Below, one piece after another: positions 16,464 to 23,956 of a stretch of 64,000 nucleotides of DNA. The DNA lies in contig NZ_BAAADS010000006.1 of assembly GCF_039522605.1 (NCBI RefSeq), forward strand, positions 62,001-126,000, in the 5' to 3' direction. A program made the translations under genes and the position numbers. The notes under the pieces are model-generated. The model had not been told where the DNA came from. It worked only from the letters and a program-made list of their open reading frames with translations, and made no database searches. Source of the DNA: Lentibacillus siamensis (GTDB taxonomy: Bacteria > Bacillota > Bacilli > Bacillales > Amphibacillaceae). Each line of letters starts with the position of its first letter. Position 1 is the stretch's first letter.

Positions 16464-16549
16464 GCAGATGAGAAAGTTGAAAACTTTCTTACTGCATCAG
16501 TGCAATTAAGGTCGTCACCCAAAAGCTTAGTGACAACCAAGTTTTCTAA
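16464..16549 (+). repeat. Palindromic repeat A, copy 3
   Basis: It abuts the T-run of the S-box terminator. Left arm GCAGATGAGAAAGT against ACTTTCTTACTGC is slightly degraded; the right part reads GTCGTCACCC...TTAGTGACAACC and ends AAGTTTTCTAA. It is part of the 5' untranslated leader of the next gene, 35 bases before its start codon. Confidence 0.88.
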
Positions 16550-16583
16550 TGATCTTTGCAATCAATTTAAGGGAGGAAATGTG

Positions 16584-17633
16584 ATGAAGCGTAGTTTGGA
16601 AGAGCGTTTAAAAGAAGGTACCGTAATTGCAGGGGAAGGCTATTTATTTGAATTGGAACGAAGGGGGTATTTGCAGGCAGGTTCGTTTGTTCCTGAGGTG
16701 GCGCTGGATAATCCGGAGGCACTGAAGCAAGCATATCGGGATTATATGAATGCTGGTTCTGATGTTGTATTAGCTTTTACATACAATGCTCATCGGGAAA
16801 AAATGCGTATTATTGGAAAAGAAGATCTACTGGAACCCTTAAACAAGAATGCCATTCGCCTGGCCAAAGAGGTTGCCAAAGAACATCCAAAAGAAGAAGC
16901 GTTGGTGGCAGGAAATATATCGAATACCAACATCTTTAATCCGGATGATTCGGAGTCAAAAGATAAAGTCAGAACTATTTTTGCAGAAATGGTGAAATGG
17001 TGCAAAGAAGAAGGAGTCGATTTCATAAATGGTGAAACATTCTATTACCACGAAGAAGCGTTAATTGCGCTGGAGGAAGTCACCAAACAAGGTTTACCGG
17101 CAGTCATTACGTTTGGTTTAATGGGCGAGAATATTTTAAGGGATGGATACACTGTAGAGGAATCTTGTAAAATACTTTCCGAAAAAGGTGCGTTGGTCGT
17201 TGGCATGAATTGTTTTCGGGGTCCTGATACGATGCAGCCATACCTTGCTGCCATCCGAAACAATGTGGATGGATATGTTGGTGGCTTGCCAATCCCATAT
17301 CGTACTACAGAAGAGCACCCAACATTTTTTAATTTGCCTGATGGAGGCTGCAGCTGCCATTTACCTACCGAAACAACATTTCCAACTGCTCTCGACCCAC
17401 TGTATCATAACCGCTATGAGTTAGCGGAATGGGCTAGAGAAGCAAAAGATACGGGTCTTAATTATATTGGTTTGTGCTGTGGGGCATCACCAGCGATGCT
17501 GCGGGCAGTGGCAGAAGCGGTAGATGTTGAAACAATTAATTCAAAATACTCCCCCGATATGGAGAAACATTTCCTGTTTGGGACGGACAAAACATTACAA
17601 GAGCACAATTTGAAGTATCGATTAAAAGCGTGA
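16584..17633 (+). CDS. Homocysteine S-methyltransferase family protein (betaine-homocysteine methyltransferase-like)
   Basis: A 349-residue TIM-barrel methyltransferase of the Pfam S-methyl_trans type. Zinc-ligand cysteines are visible in GMNCFRG near residue 211 and in the GLCCGASPAML pair near residue 297, and the N-terminus has the expected GEGYLFELERRGYL. The lack of cobalamin and pterin domains fits a small-molecule donor such as betaine or S-methylmethionine; betaine is attractive in a halotolerant host but unproven. GGGAGG seven bases before ATG 16584 sets the start. The frame is open upstream through repeat A, but that extension is rejected. Control is by the S-box riboswitch. Confidence 0.85.
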   Translation: MKRSLEERLKEGTVIAGEGYLFELERRGYLQAGSFVPEVALDNPEALKQAYRDYMNAGSDVVLAFTYNAHREKMRIIGKEDLLEPLNKNAIRLAKEVAKEHPKEEALVAGNISNTNIFNPDDSESKDKVRTIFAEMVKWCKEEGVDFINGETFYYHEEALIALEEVTKQGLPAVITFGLMGENILRDGYTVEESCKILSEKGALVVGMNCFRGPDTMQPYLAAIRNNVDGYVGGLPIPYRTTEEHPTFFNLPDGGCSCHLPTETTFPTALDPLYHNRYELAEWAREAKDTGLNYIGLCCGASPAMLRAVAEAVDVETINSKYSPDMEKHFLFGTDKTLQEHNLKYRLKA

Positions 17634-17644
17634 TTGATTAACAG

Positions 17645-17745
17645 TCATTTGGAGGAATTGGCCTTGTGATGTCTCAGCAACCGCTTCAGAAGGGCGGTGC
17701 TAAACCCAAAAGTAGTGACTACCTGAAGATAGGAAAGGTTTCATT
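17645..17745 (+). promoter_or_regulatory. SAM-I (S-box) riboswitch, divergent copy
   Basis: Recognisable S-box blocks are GGAGGAATTGGCC, TGATGTCTCAGCAACC, GGGCGGTGCTAAACCC and CTGAAGATAGG. The 5' strand of P1 is not obvious: the aptamer starts only about 12 bases after the previous stop codon and no good complement to GAAGATAG is present there. It is probably functional as an S-box but may have a rebuilt or weakened P1. Confidence 0.8.
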
Positions 17746-17747
17746 TT

Positions 17748-17783
17748 AGGGATCTTCCTCTTATTGGAGGTCCCTCATTTTTT
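17748..17783 (+). terminator. S-box expression-platform terminator 2
   Basis: AGGGATCTTCC pairs with GGAGGTCCCT across TCTTATT, followed by CATTTTTTA. Repeat A copy 4 starts two bases later. Confidence 0.88.
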
Positions 17784-17784
17784 A

Positions 17785-17866
17785 GCAGAAAAGTATAAAA
17801 CTTTCTTACTGCATAAGTGCAACTATGGCTGTCACCTAAAGGCTTGGTGACAACCAAGTTTTCTAA
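17785..17866 (+). repeat. Palindromic repeat A, copy 4
   Basis: It is almost identical to copy 1 from ACTTTCTTACTGC to AAGTTTTCTAA. The left arm is shortened (GCAGAAAAGT). It sits between the S-box terminator and the metI ribosome binding site, which begins in the A-run directly after the repeat (AAAAAAAGGGTG). Confidence 0.9.
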
Positions 17867-17882
17867 AAAAAGGGTGAACAAC

Positions 17883-18989
17883 ATGTCAGTAAATAGCATT
17901 GAAACCAAATTGGCGCAATTAGGAAATAAAAGTGACAAGGCTACAGGTGCTGTAAATCCACCTGTTTATCTGTCAACAGCATTTCAGCATGAAGGCATCG
18001 GTAAGTCAACCGGTTATGATTATACCCGTACGAAAAACCCGACACGTGCGATTCTGGAAAATGGGATTGCAGATTTGGAATCTGGTGACAGCGGCTATGC
18101 CTGCAGTTCGGGAATGGCCGCCATTCAATTGGTTCTTTCCCTGTTTCGCTCCGGTGATGAATTTATTGTTCCGGAAGATATCTATGGAGGAACTTACCGG
18201 TTACTTCAGCATTATTCAGATGTTTATGATATAAAGGCAACCTATTCGGAGTTTGTGAATGTGGACGCGACAGAGAAGTTAATTACTTCTAAAACAAGAG
18301 CTCTATTGATCGAAACGCCGACGAATCCTTTGATGCAGGAAATTGATATCAGACAATATGCCAAACTCGCACATAAGCACAATTTGCTGCTCATTGTTGA
18401 TAATACATTCTTAACACCATGCTTGCAGCGGCCGCTTGAGCTAGGTGCAGATATCGTTGTTCACAGTGCCACAAAATATATTGGCGGTCATAATGATGTA
18501 CTGGCGGGCTTGGTTGTTGCAAAAGGTGAAGCCAACTGTGAAAAACTATCTGAAATCCACAACGCTTCCGGTGGAGTGTTATCCCCATTTGATTCATGGT
18601 TGATTATCAGGGGGTTAAAAACGCTCTCGCTGCGAATGAGACAGCACGATATTAATGCGCGAAAGATTGTATCCTATTTAACAGATGAACCGATGATTTC
18701 TGACGTATTATATCCAGGCAAAGGCGGCATGCTCTCATTTCGTCTACAAAAAGCCACTTGGGTTGAGCCGTTTTTAGAAAACCTGGAGCTTATCACGTTT
18801 GCAGAAAGCCTTGGCGGTGTAGAAAGTTTTATTACGTATCCTGCCACCCAAACTCATGCCGAAATTCCGGAAGCGGAACGAACCCGCCGCGGGATTGACA
18901 ACCGGTTATTACGCTTTTCTGTTGGCATTGAACAAACAGATGATTTAATAGCAGACCTGAAACAAGTATTTTCCATAGTGAAAAGGTAA
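17883..18989 (+). CDS. metI: Cystathionine gamma-synthase/O-acetylhomoserine thiolyase
   Basis: A 368-residue Cys/Met-metabolism PLP enzyme of fold type I. Visible motifs include PPVYLSTAFQHEG, YDYTRTKNPTR (phosphate/substrate-binding Tyr and Arg), SGMAAIQLVLSLF, IVDNTFLTP and the PLP lysine in VVHSATKYIGGHNDV. Length and start match Bacillus MetI, which joins O-acylhomoserine and cysteine in methionine synthesis. The ATG at 17883 follows AAGGGTG; the upstream extension through repeat A is not real. It is under its own S-box leader, and no metC follows as it does in B. subtilis. Confidence 0.9.
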   Translation: MSVNSIETKLAQLGNKSDKATGAVNPPVYLSTAFQHEGIGKSTGYDYTRTKNPTRAILENGIADLESGDSGYACSSGMAAIQLVLSLFRSGDEFIVPEDIYGGTYRLLQHYSDVYDIKATYSEFVNVDATEKLITSKTRALLIETPTNPLMQEIDIRQYAKLAHKHNLLLIVDNTFLTPCLQRPLELGADIVVHSATKYIGGHNDVLAGLVVAKGEANCEKLSEIHNASGGVLSPFDSWLIIRGLKTLSLRMRQHDINARKIVSYLTDEPMISDVLYPGKGGMLSFRLQKATWVEPFLENLELITFAESLGGVESFITYPATQTHAEIPEAERTRRGIDNRLLRFSVGIEQTDDLIADLKQVFSIVKR

Positions 18990-19029
18990 GAGATTAGGGT
19001 ATGATATAGAAAAAAATTTACTGTTATCC

Positions 19030-19064
19030 AGACGTGTTTCCTGAAAAAGGAGATACGTCTTTTG
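19030..19064 (+). terminator. Intrinsic terminator after metI
   Basis: AGACGT...ACGTCT with GTTTCC/GGAGAT pairing inside, followed by TTTTGGATTTT. Confidence 0.8.
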
Positions 19065-19206
19065 GATTTTCATGGTAAACTAATGGAAAGCAGTTTCAAG
19101 TTTTATTTGTTCTACTATGCTGCTAAACGCACTGATATGGGAGAGAACAGCGAAAGTTCGGGAGATGTATCTTCTCAAAAAGCGGTAATAAAAGGAGTGA
19201 CTCATT

Positions 19207-19563
19207 ATGAGCTTATTTGAAAGGATCGATACCATTTGTTTTACCGTAAGTGATATTGAAAAATCAGCCATATGGTATGAAGAAGTGTTAGGCTTTAAAG
19301 TGGCTTATAAAGGTGATACATACCGCATTTATAGTATTGGTCAGAGTGAAATGCCTTTGACCATTGAAAAAAGTACTGAAAAAAAGGCGCCGCAACAGGA
19401 TGCAGTATACCCAATATTTTTCACCAAAAATATTCAAGATACATTCCATCAATTAAAAGAACAGAATGTGGAAGTCAGTGAAATTAAACATGACGGGCAA
19501 AATACATTCTTTAATTTCTATGACCCTGATTACAACAAGCTTCAGGTTTGTTATTGGGAATAG
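19207..19563 (+). CDS. VOC (glyoxalase/bleomycin resistance fold) family protein
   Basis: A 118-residue vicinal oxygen chelate protein with two beta-alpha-beta-beta-beta units: FERIDTICFTVSDIEKSAIWYE at the N-terminus and FFNFYDPDYNKLQVCYWE at the C-terminus, where the conserved Glu of the metal site lies in the last residues. The substrate is unknown. AAAGGAG precedes ATG 19207. The following GNAT gene starts 23 bases after the stop, so the two are probably cotranscribed. Confidence 0.85.
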   Translation: MSLFERIDTICFTVSDIEKSAIWYEEVLGFKVAYKGDTYRIYSIGQSEMPLTIEKSTEKKAPQQDAVYPIFFTKNIQDTFHQLKEQNVEVSEIKHDGQNTFFNFYDPDYNKLQVCYWE

Positions 19564-19586
19564 TATCCGAGAAAGGAGACTATAAC

Positions 19587-20093
19587 ATGATTTTATCCAC
19601 TGAAAGATTAATACTGAGACCGTATGAAGATAAAGATATGGGTTTTCTTCAGACAATGCTGTCTAACCCTGAGATCATGCGTTTCATTGGAAATGGAAAG
19701 CCAAAAGATGAAAGTGGGACAAAACATTTCATGGACTGGATCTATCGTACATATGAGCATGGTTCTGAATTTGGACTGCATGTAATGGTTCTGAAAGATG
19801 ATGACGTTCCCGTTGGTCACGCTGGACTGGTTCCACAACAGGTTGAAGGAAAAAATGAAATAGAAATCGGCTATTGGGTTAACCGTCCATACTGGGGGAT
19901 TGGATATGCGACGGAAATTGCCGTGGCACTTAAAAATTTTGGATTGCAGGAGTTAGCAAAACAAAAATTGATTGCCTTGGTCCAACCTCGAAATGCAGCT
20001 TCCAAAAATGTTGCAGAGAAAATCGGTATGCAAATTGAAAAAGAAATTGTGCTTTCCGGACAAGATGTAATTGTCTATGCTGTACAGCGATAA
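19587..20093 (+). CDS. GNAT family N-acetyltransferase (RimJ/RimL type)
   Basis: A 168-residue acetyltransferase of the RimJ/RimL-like branch. It begins MILSTERLILRPYEDKD, has EIEIGYWVNRPYWGIGYATE (motif A with a G-I-G-Y-A acetyl-CoA loop) and ends with NAASKNVAEKIGMQIEKEIV. Members acetylate protein N-termini or small molecules. AAAGGAG before ATG 19587 defines the start. Downstream of the VOC gene. Confidence 0.88.
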   Translation: MILSTERLILRPYEDKDMGFLQTMLSNPEIMRFIGNGKPKDESGTKHFMDWIYRTYEHGSEFGLHVMVLKDDDVPVGHAGLVPQQVEGKNEIEIGYWVNRPYWGIGYATEIAVALKNFGLQELAKQKLIALVQPRNAASKNVAEKIGMQIEKEIVLSGQDVIVYAVQR

Positions 20094-20170
20094 TAGTGAC
20101 AAAAGGTTGTTTGGAAATTCAGAAAGAGATGGTGTTATTTAAGCAAATGGTTTCCTGGTATAATTAACAT

Positions 20171-20268
20171 AGAAAGAAGTGCATACACTAATAAAGACTG
20201 CCCATGAAGATACATGGAACGGTCGTAATAGACTGAACCCCTCATGCGAAGCCAGTCTATTATATTTT
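20171..20268 (+). ncRNA. Candidate small RNA with intrinsic terminator
   Basis: A good -10 box (TATAAT, 20159-20164, with a weak -35) is followed by about 100 bases lacking an open frame. They can fold into CCATG/CATGG and flanking GAC/GTC stems, and end in a clear terminator (AATAGACTG at 20227-20235 against CAGTCTATT at 20253-20261, then ATATTTTA). No known RNA family is recognised. Confidence 0.4.
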
Positions 20269-20269
20269 A

Positions 20270-20669
20270 TTATAATATATTGCTATCATTTATACTGTAA
20301 TGAATGAAGAATTTTGGTTTCTCTATTAATTTAACGACAAGGAATATAAAAATTATTGTTCAGTAAACGGATGCGTTTGGCTTAGTAGCCATTATCTAAC
20401 TATACCACAAATGGGGTGCTTTTCGATAATAGGATTAGCGCCAATGTCATATAAGTCCATACAAATCATGAAAAAAATCAAACTTTATCACTTGATTTTA
20501 TGCGGTTTATTCTCTTTTATAGGTTTTTGTCTCACCTCTTTTCTAATTTGAATCTTTTAAAGTTCATAGTCTATCAAAAATTCTTATAACGACTATTATT
20601 AATATTTATTTCACTTAACATTTATCCGTTGTTAAAATGGAACAACTAATAAACAGTGGAGGTGTTCAG
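20270..20669 (+). other. AT-rich intergenic region with a possible 35-residue membrane peptide
   Basis: No gene of normal size. A short frame at 20444-20551 encodes MSYKSIQIMKKIKLYHLI followed by a hydrophobic segment, but its ribosome binding site is weak (AGGATT), so I do not call it. The promoter of the lipoprotein gene should lie near 20580-20640. Confidence 0.4.
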
Positions 20670-21101
20670 ATGAAAAAATCAAACATATTGTTGCTATCCG
20701 TATTCTTAATCGTTGCTGTGATGTTATCTGCCTGTGGATCAGGCGGCGATAGCGAGTCATCAAGTGAAGAAAATGAACAGAAGTCAAATCAAGCCTCTTT
20801 GGATAAAGGAATTGAAAAGGTATTGACTTCCCTCCAGGAATTGAAAGATTCCATTGAAACCTCACCCGATGATACCGAAAAAATTAATAGTAAAGGGAAA
20901 TCCCTTTCAGAAAATTGGGAGCCTGTTGAAAAGAAAGTAGAAGAACGGAATCCTGATGCTTATGAAAATATTGAAGAGAGTCTGTATCCGCTCATTAGTG
21001 AAGCACAGAAAGAAAAGCCGGATACCAATAAGGTTACAAAGCTGATTGAAGAAACAACCAAAAAGCTCAATCAATTCAAGGACAAGATATCTTCATCGTA
21101 G
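20670..21101 (+). CDS. Predicted lipoprotein, unknown function
   Basis: A 143-residue exported protein. It has a type II signal peptide with lipobox (MKKSNILLLSVFLIVAVM, then LSAC with Cys at about residue 22), a Gly/Ser/Glu-rich linker, then a helical domain (ASLDKGIEKVLTSLQELKDS, SENWEPVEKKVEERNPDAY, PLISEAQKEKPDTNKV). The helical part resembles the imelysin/EfeM-type N-terminal helical bundle seen in small Bacillus lipoproteins, but this is weak. GTGGAGGTG precedes ATG 20670; a terminator follows. Confidence 0.75.
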   Translation: MKKSNILLLSVFLIVAVMLSACGSGGDSESSSEENEQKSNQASLDKGIEKVLTSLQELKDSIETSPDDTEKINSKGKSLSENWEPVEKKVEERNPDAYENIEESLYPLISEAQKEKPDTNKVTKLIEETTKKLNQFKDKISSS

Positions 21102-21135
21102 TCATCTATCAATCATGTCTGATGAAATTCCACTT

Positions 21136-21168
21136 AAAAGGTGTATAAGCAATTGTACACCTTTTTTG
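21136..21168 (+). terminator. Intrinsic terminator after the lipoprotein gene
   Basis: AAAAGGTGTA pairs with TGTACACCTTTT, followed by further T residues. Confidence 0.88.
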
Positions 21169-21262
21169 CGATTTCTCTTCCTGTTTGATTGAAGGATTTG
21201 CAGAATTTTTAATGGACTATTAGTCTTAATTCGTTAAAATGCATAAAAATTCTTGAAGAAAT

Positions 21263-21276
21263 GTACTTTAAAGTAC
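21263..21276. promoter_or_regulatory. 14-bp perfect palindrome, possible operator
   Basis: GTACTTTAAAGTAC lies about 145 bp upstream of the small exported protein gene, in an otherwise featureless AT-rich region. No cognate regulator is nearby. Confidence 0.3.
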
Positions 21277-21409
21277 GGGTAGCTTTATTTTAATAACGCC
21301 TTGGAATGATCTTCCGTAATACGAACGGGCGCGCTAACTGAATAAAAGAATAAATAATTCAAAATGGACATACCTTTGAGGTAAAACAGTCAGTGGAGGT
21401 GTGTCTATT

Positions 21410-21820
21410 TTGAATAGGAAGTATCTTGTTGTAGCGAGTGTTTTCATTTTGGTTGTGATAACTGTATTCGCTTTTAATTTTCCTGTTGAAAAATCTGATG
21501 CAAAAGGATTATCTAATGGTGAAAAAAAGAATGAGCAGTTGTCGGAAGTAATTAAAATAATTGAGAATGAAATAAAAAAGAATGATGTGGTCCGCAGTAT
21601 AACGGCTAAAAAGAAAGATTCGGTTACAATTGAAAACTCAATTATAATTGAAACCTCAATAAATTTTTCCGTTAAGTCAAATGCAGATACACAAAAGGCT
21701 GATAAGATTATAACCAAAATAGTTAAGGCAAAAAAACAACTGAGTGATTATAAGACTTTTAGAGTACAAGTTAATAGTGCTAATGGAAATGCTTTATCAG
21801 GTGCAGTTTTTGTGAATTAA
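21410..21820 (+). CDS. Small exported or membrane-anchored protein, unknown
   Basis: A 136-residue protein with one N-terminal hydrophobic segment (YLVVASVFILVVITVFAF) and a soluble Lys/Asn-rich domain outside the membrane (SEVIKIIENEIKKNDVVRSI, SIIIETSINFSVKSNA). No family is recognised with confidence. The TTG at 21410 is chosen from GGAGGTG; a GTG three codons earlier overlaps that site. The stop is followed at once by a terminator. Confidence 0.6.
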   Translation: MNRKYLVVASVFILVVITVFAFNFPVEKSDAKGLSNGEKKNEQLSEVIKIIENEIKKNDVVRSITAKKKDSVTIENSIIIETSINFSVKSNADTQKADKIITKIVKAKKQLSDYKTFRVQVNSANGNALSGAVFVN

Positions 21821-21855
21821 CTCCAGTTTAGTATGTTCTCACCTGGAGTTAATTC
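21815..21855 (+). terminator. Terminator overlapping the stop of the previous gene
   Basis: GAATTAACTCCAG pairs with CTGGAGTTAATTC; the stop codon lies in the left arm. The T-run is weak. Confidence 0.6.
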
Positions 21856-21923
21856 ATAAGTTATTTAGGATTAGTTAGTCCCATATTAAACAATACGAAA
21901 CCAGCCAATAGAGAAAGGACTAT

Positions 21924-22290
21924 TCCGATCGAGCGCTTATCCGGAATAACGATATCACGCCAGCGCTCGTATAGCGTATAAGTGAGATTGTTTAATGATG
22001 CTAAACTGGCACCAGATAAATATTGTTTTAGATGTGGGGGATTGAAATTGCAGCAAGGTAATACATATAAAAAATTTGATGCTGTTGTTCATACAGTTCT
22101 TTTAATAGTTGGTTTAGCAATGATTATTTTATCCGCTTTCGATATTTTTGCTCCGGATCATCCTACGATTTGGATTATATTAGGGGTTTTGTTTGTGATT
22201 GAAGGCGTATCCCGATTTTCTCATAAAAAGACATAAACGAGACGAACAGTATACAAGTAAAGCAATACGATCGAGCGCTTATCTCGAATA
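21924..22290. repeat. Short direct repeat flanking the zinc-ribbon gene
   Basis: The motif CGATCGAGCGCTTATC followed by (C/T)(C/G)GAATA occurs at about 21926-21948 and 22268-22290, either side of the gene at 21982. The first copy is also part of an inverted repeat (ATTCCG...CGGAAT). Confidence 0.5.
21982..22236 (+). CDS. Small zinc-ribbon-like membrane protein
   Basis: An 84-residue protein with CFRCGG near residue 15 (a single CxxC) and two C-terminal transmembrane helices (VVHTVLLIVGLAMIILSAF and IWIILGVLFVIEGVS). There is no convincing ribosome binding site before the GTG at 21982, and a normal zinc ribbon would have a second cysteine pair, so the gene may be truncated at its 5' end. Confidence 0.4.
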   Translation: MRLFNDAKLAPDKYCFRCGGLKLQQGNTYKKFDAVVHTVLLIVGLAMIILSAFDIFAPDHPTIWIILGVLFVIEGVSRFSHKKT

Positions 22291-22399
22291 GGGTAAGTGC
22301 CATTTTTATGGAAAAAAGGATTGAGGAAATACCTGGAGTTTGAAATAATTGGTATTATGCAAAAGAGAAGGATTGTTGAATATTGTCAGGAGGTCTAAG

Positions 22400-22665
22400 G
22401 TGAGAAGTTGGGTGATTCATAGTCTTAACATAGTCATTTTAATTGTTCTTATACTGTTTGCTTGGTTCGGGAATGCAATGAGTGCTGTTTCATGCCCTGC
22501 ATTAGTTTTTCGATTATAACTTCTTTCATAATTTGGGGCTTTTTATACCTAGTTCAGTTTCAAAAGAAAACGATTACTTGGAAATTAATCTGGCTTTTAA
22601 TTTCTATAACTTTTTTATGGTATTGGATGCTTGGCGGTGGCTTCGTTTTGGAATTTCTTATTTAA
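22400..22665 (+). pseudogene. Frameshifted small membrane protein
   Basis: GTG 22400, with AGGAGGT upstream, begins a hydrophobic protein (MRSWVIHSLNIVILIVLILF) that stops after 39 residues. From about 22495 another frame continues with compatible membrane segments (SFSIITSFIIWGFLYLVQFQ, WKLIWLLISITFLWYWMLGG) to 22665. A single indel would restore a protein of about 88 residues with three helices. No family is recognised. Confidence 0.5.
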
Positions 22666-22782
22666 TAAAACCGAATGAGTTTTTTAATATGAACTTTTTC
22701 TGTACCCGTACTCGAAGAAGTTTTTAGTCGATATAATGTAAAAGGACCTTCGCATATTTTTAAAGAAGAAGGGGGCTTATAA

Positions 22783-23199
22783 ATGGAAAAATCACGAGCT
22801 GGATTTTGGATTCGTTTGGGGGCTAATATTTTGGATGGTCTTTTACTTGGTGTTCCTATTGCTATTCTTGCTGTGATATTTGGATTATCTGTCGGAGATA
22901 GAGATACCATCAACACCGTCATTTCCGTACCTTATTATTTATTGTTACCTGTATTATGGTATGGCTACACTGTTGGTAAAAGATTTTGCAATATTCGCAT
23001 TGCACGCAAAGACGGAGAGAAGATTGGCTTTGGAACAATGGCGCTCCGTTATATTGTGGGATTCATAATCGTTTATGGTCTAACGCTTGGTATCGCGATG
23101 ATTGTCAGTGCGTTCATGGTTGGCCTTCGCGAAGACAAACGTGCTATACACGACTTTATTGCAGGCACCTATGTTACCTATGCAAAACCGGGGGATTAA
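22783..23199 (+). CDS. RDD family membrane protein
   Basis: A 138-residue RDD protein. The name-giving residues are visible: Arg in GFWIRLGANILDGLLLG (R-x-x-A-x-x-x-D pattern), the later TVGKRFCNIRIARKDGE and the C-terminal DKRAIHDFIAGTYV (D-x-x-A-x-x-D). Three hydrophobic segments are expected. RDD proteins include Na+/H+ antiporter-like and uncharacterised members. GAAGGGGG precedes ATG 22783. Confidence 0.82.
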   Translation: MEKSRAGFWIRLGANILDGLLLGVPIAILAVIFGLSVGDRDTINTVISVPYYLLLPVLWYGYTVGKRFCNIRIARKDGEKIGFGTMALRYIVGFIIVYGLTLGIAMIVSAFMVGLREDKRAIHDFIAGTYVTYAKPGD

Positions 23200-23306
23200 C
23201 AATCGGACAGGAATCTGGAATAAAGTTTAAGCAACGAAATGGCCGTTTCAGGCTAATTTATCAGAGTAAATCCTTGTAAAGCTTTTCGAGAGGGGGGGAT
23301 TTTGTT

Positions 23307-23495
23307 ATTTTTTTATTAGCAGGAATTGGCGGACTACATGTAGGTGATATTATTTTCCAACTGTTTTTATTATTAATTTTAATAGCTGTAGTTGTAGGAG
23401 TAATTTTTTTGTTTGTTATGTTTAGACAAAGAAGGAATCGATTAAATAAAATTGAAGAAAAGATAGACATATTACTTTCGGAAAATAAGCAATAA
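23307..23495 (+). CDS. Small membrane protein with non-standard start or T-tract frameshift
   Basis: About 62 residues: a hydrophobic leader (FLLAGIGGLHVGDIIFQLF), a membrane helix and a charged tail (RQRRNRLNKIEEKIDILL). No ATG, GTG or TTG opens this frame; ATT 307 bases into the block (23307) is at good distance from AGAGGGGGGGA. Alternatively, adding one T to the seven-T tract at 23308-23314 would join it to the TTG at 23302. An assembly error, slippage or a rare start could each explain it. Confidence 0.5.
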   Translation: MFLLAGIGGLHVGDIIFQLFLLLILIAVVVGVIFLFVMFRQRRNRLNKIEEKIDILLSENKQ

Positions 23496-23625
23496 AAGTT
23501 AGACCATAGTTAAGCAAACCGGCACCATTCCCTAATAAATTCGCGCGCGAAGCATAGATAAGGGCCAATTTGTTTAATAATTACCCCGAGATGATATTAT
23601 ACAAAGAGGGAAAGGAGAATCCTAT

Positions 23626-23733
23626 CTGATACAAGTGATGAAGGCCAACGAAGATCATGTTGAAGGAATTTCAAGTGTGTGTATTAGAGGCTATTGGGCT
23701 ACATATGAAGTGGTGTTAAAAATAAAGTTGTGA
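23626..23733 (+). pseudogene. GNAT acetyltransferase, N-terminal remnant
   Basis: After AAAGGAG a CTG codon starts a 35-residue frame (IQVMKANEDHVEGI, then CIRGYWATYE), the typical first strand and helix of a GNAT protein. It then runs into a stop; no motif A follows. Only the first fifth of the gene is left, and its start codon is also altered. Confidence 0.5.
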
Positions 23734-23956
23734 CGTTGGTTGATGAAATATTGCATCCGGGGACGATTATTTGATGGCTTTTCTTTAGGTGAGAAATAAT
23801 TTTTTAAAGCAATAGCAGCTTAAAATGGAAAACGACTATTCATCGGGCGCCATTCCGAAATATATTTCGGAGCTCGTTCCATATATAAGGGCGCGAAAGT
23901 AATAATATATTTATGAATATGAATCTCAAAAATACTTAGCATTGGAAGGTTAATAG

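Noticed and set aside
16500..16583. In-frame N-terminal extension of the methyltransferase through repeat A
   Set aside because: It would translate the repeat, and a proper ribosome binding site (GGGAGG) lies just before ATG 16584.
17817..17882. In-frame N-terminal extension of MetI through repeat A
   Set aside because: Same reason: the extension is repeat sequence and the real start is at 17883 after AAGGGTG.
19207..20093. VOC plus GNAT pair as an antibiotic resistance cassette
   Set aside because: Both families are too broad; no residue pattern points to a particular drug.
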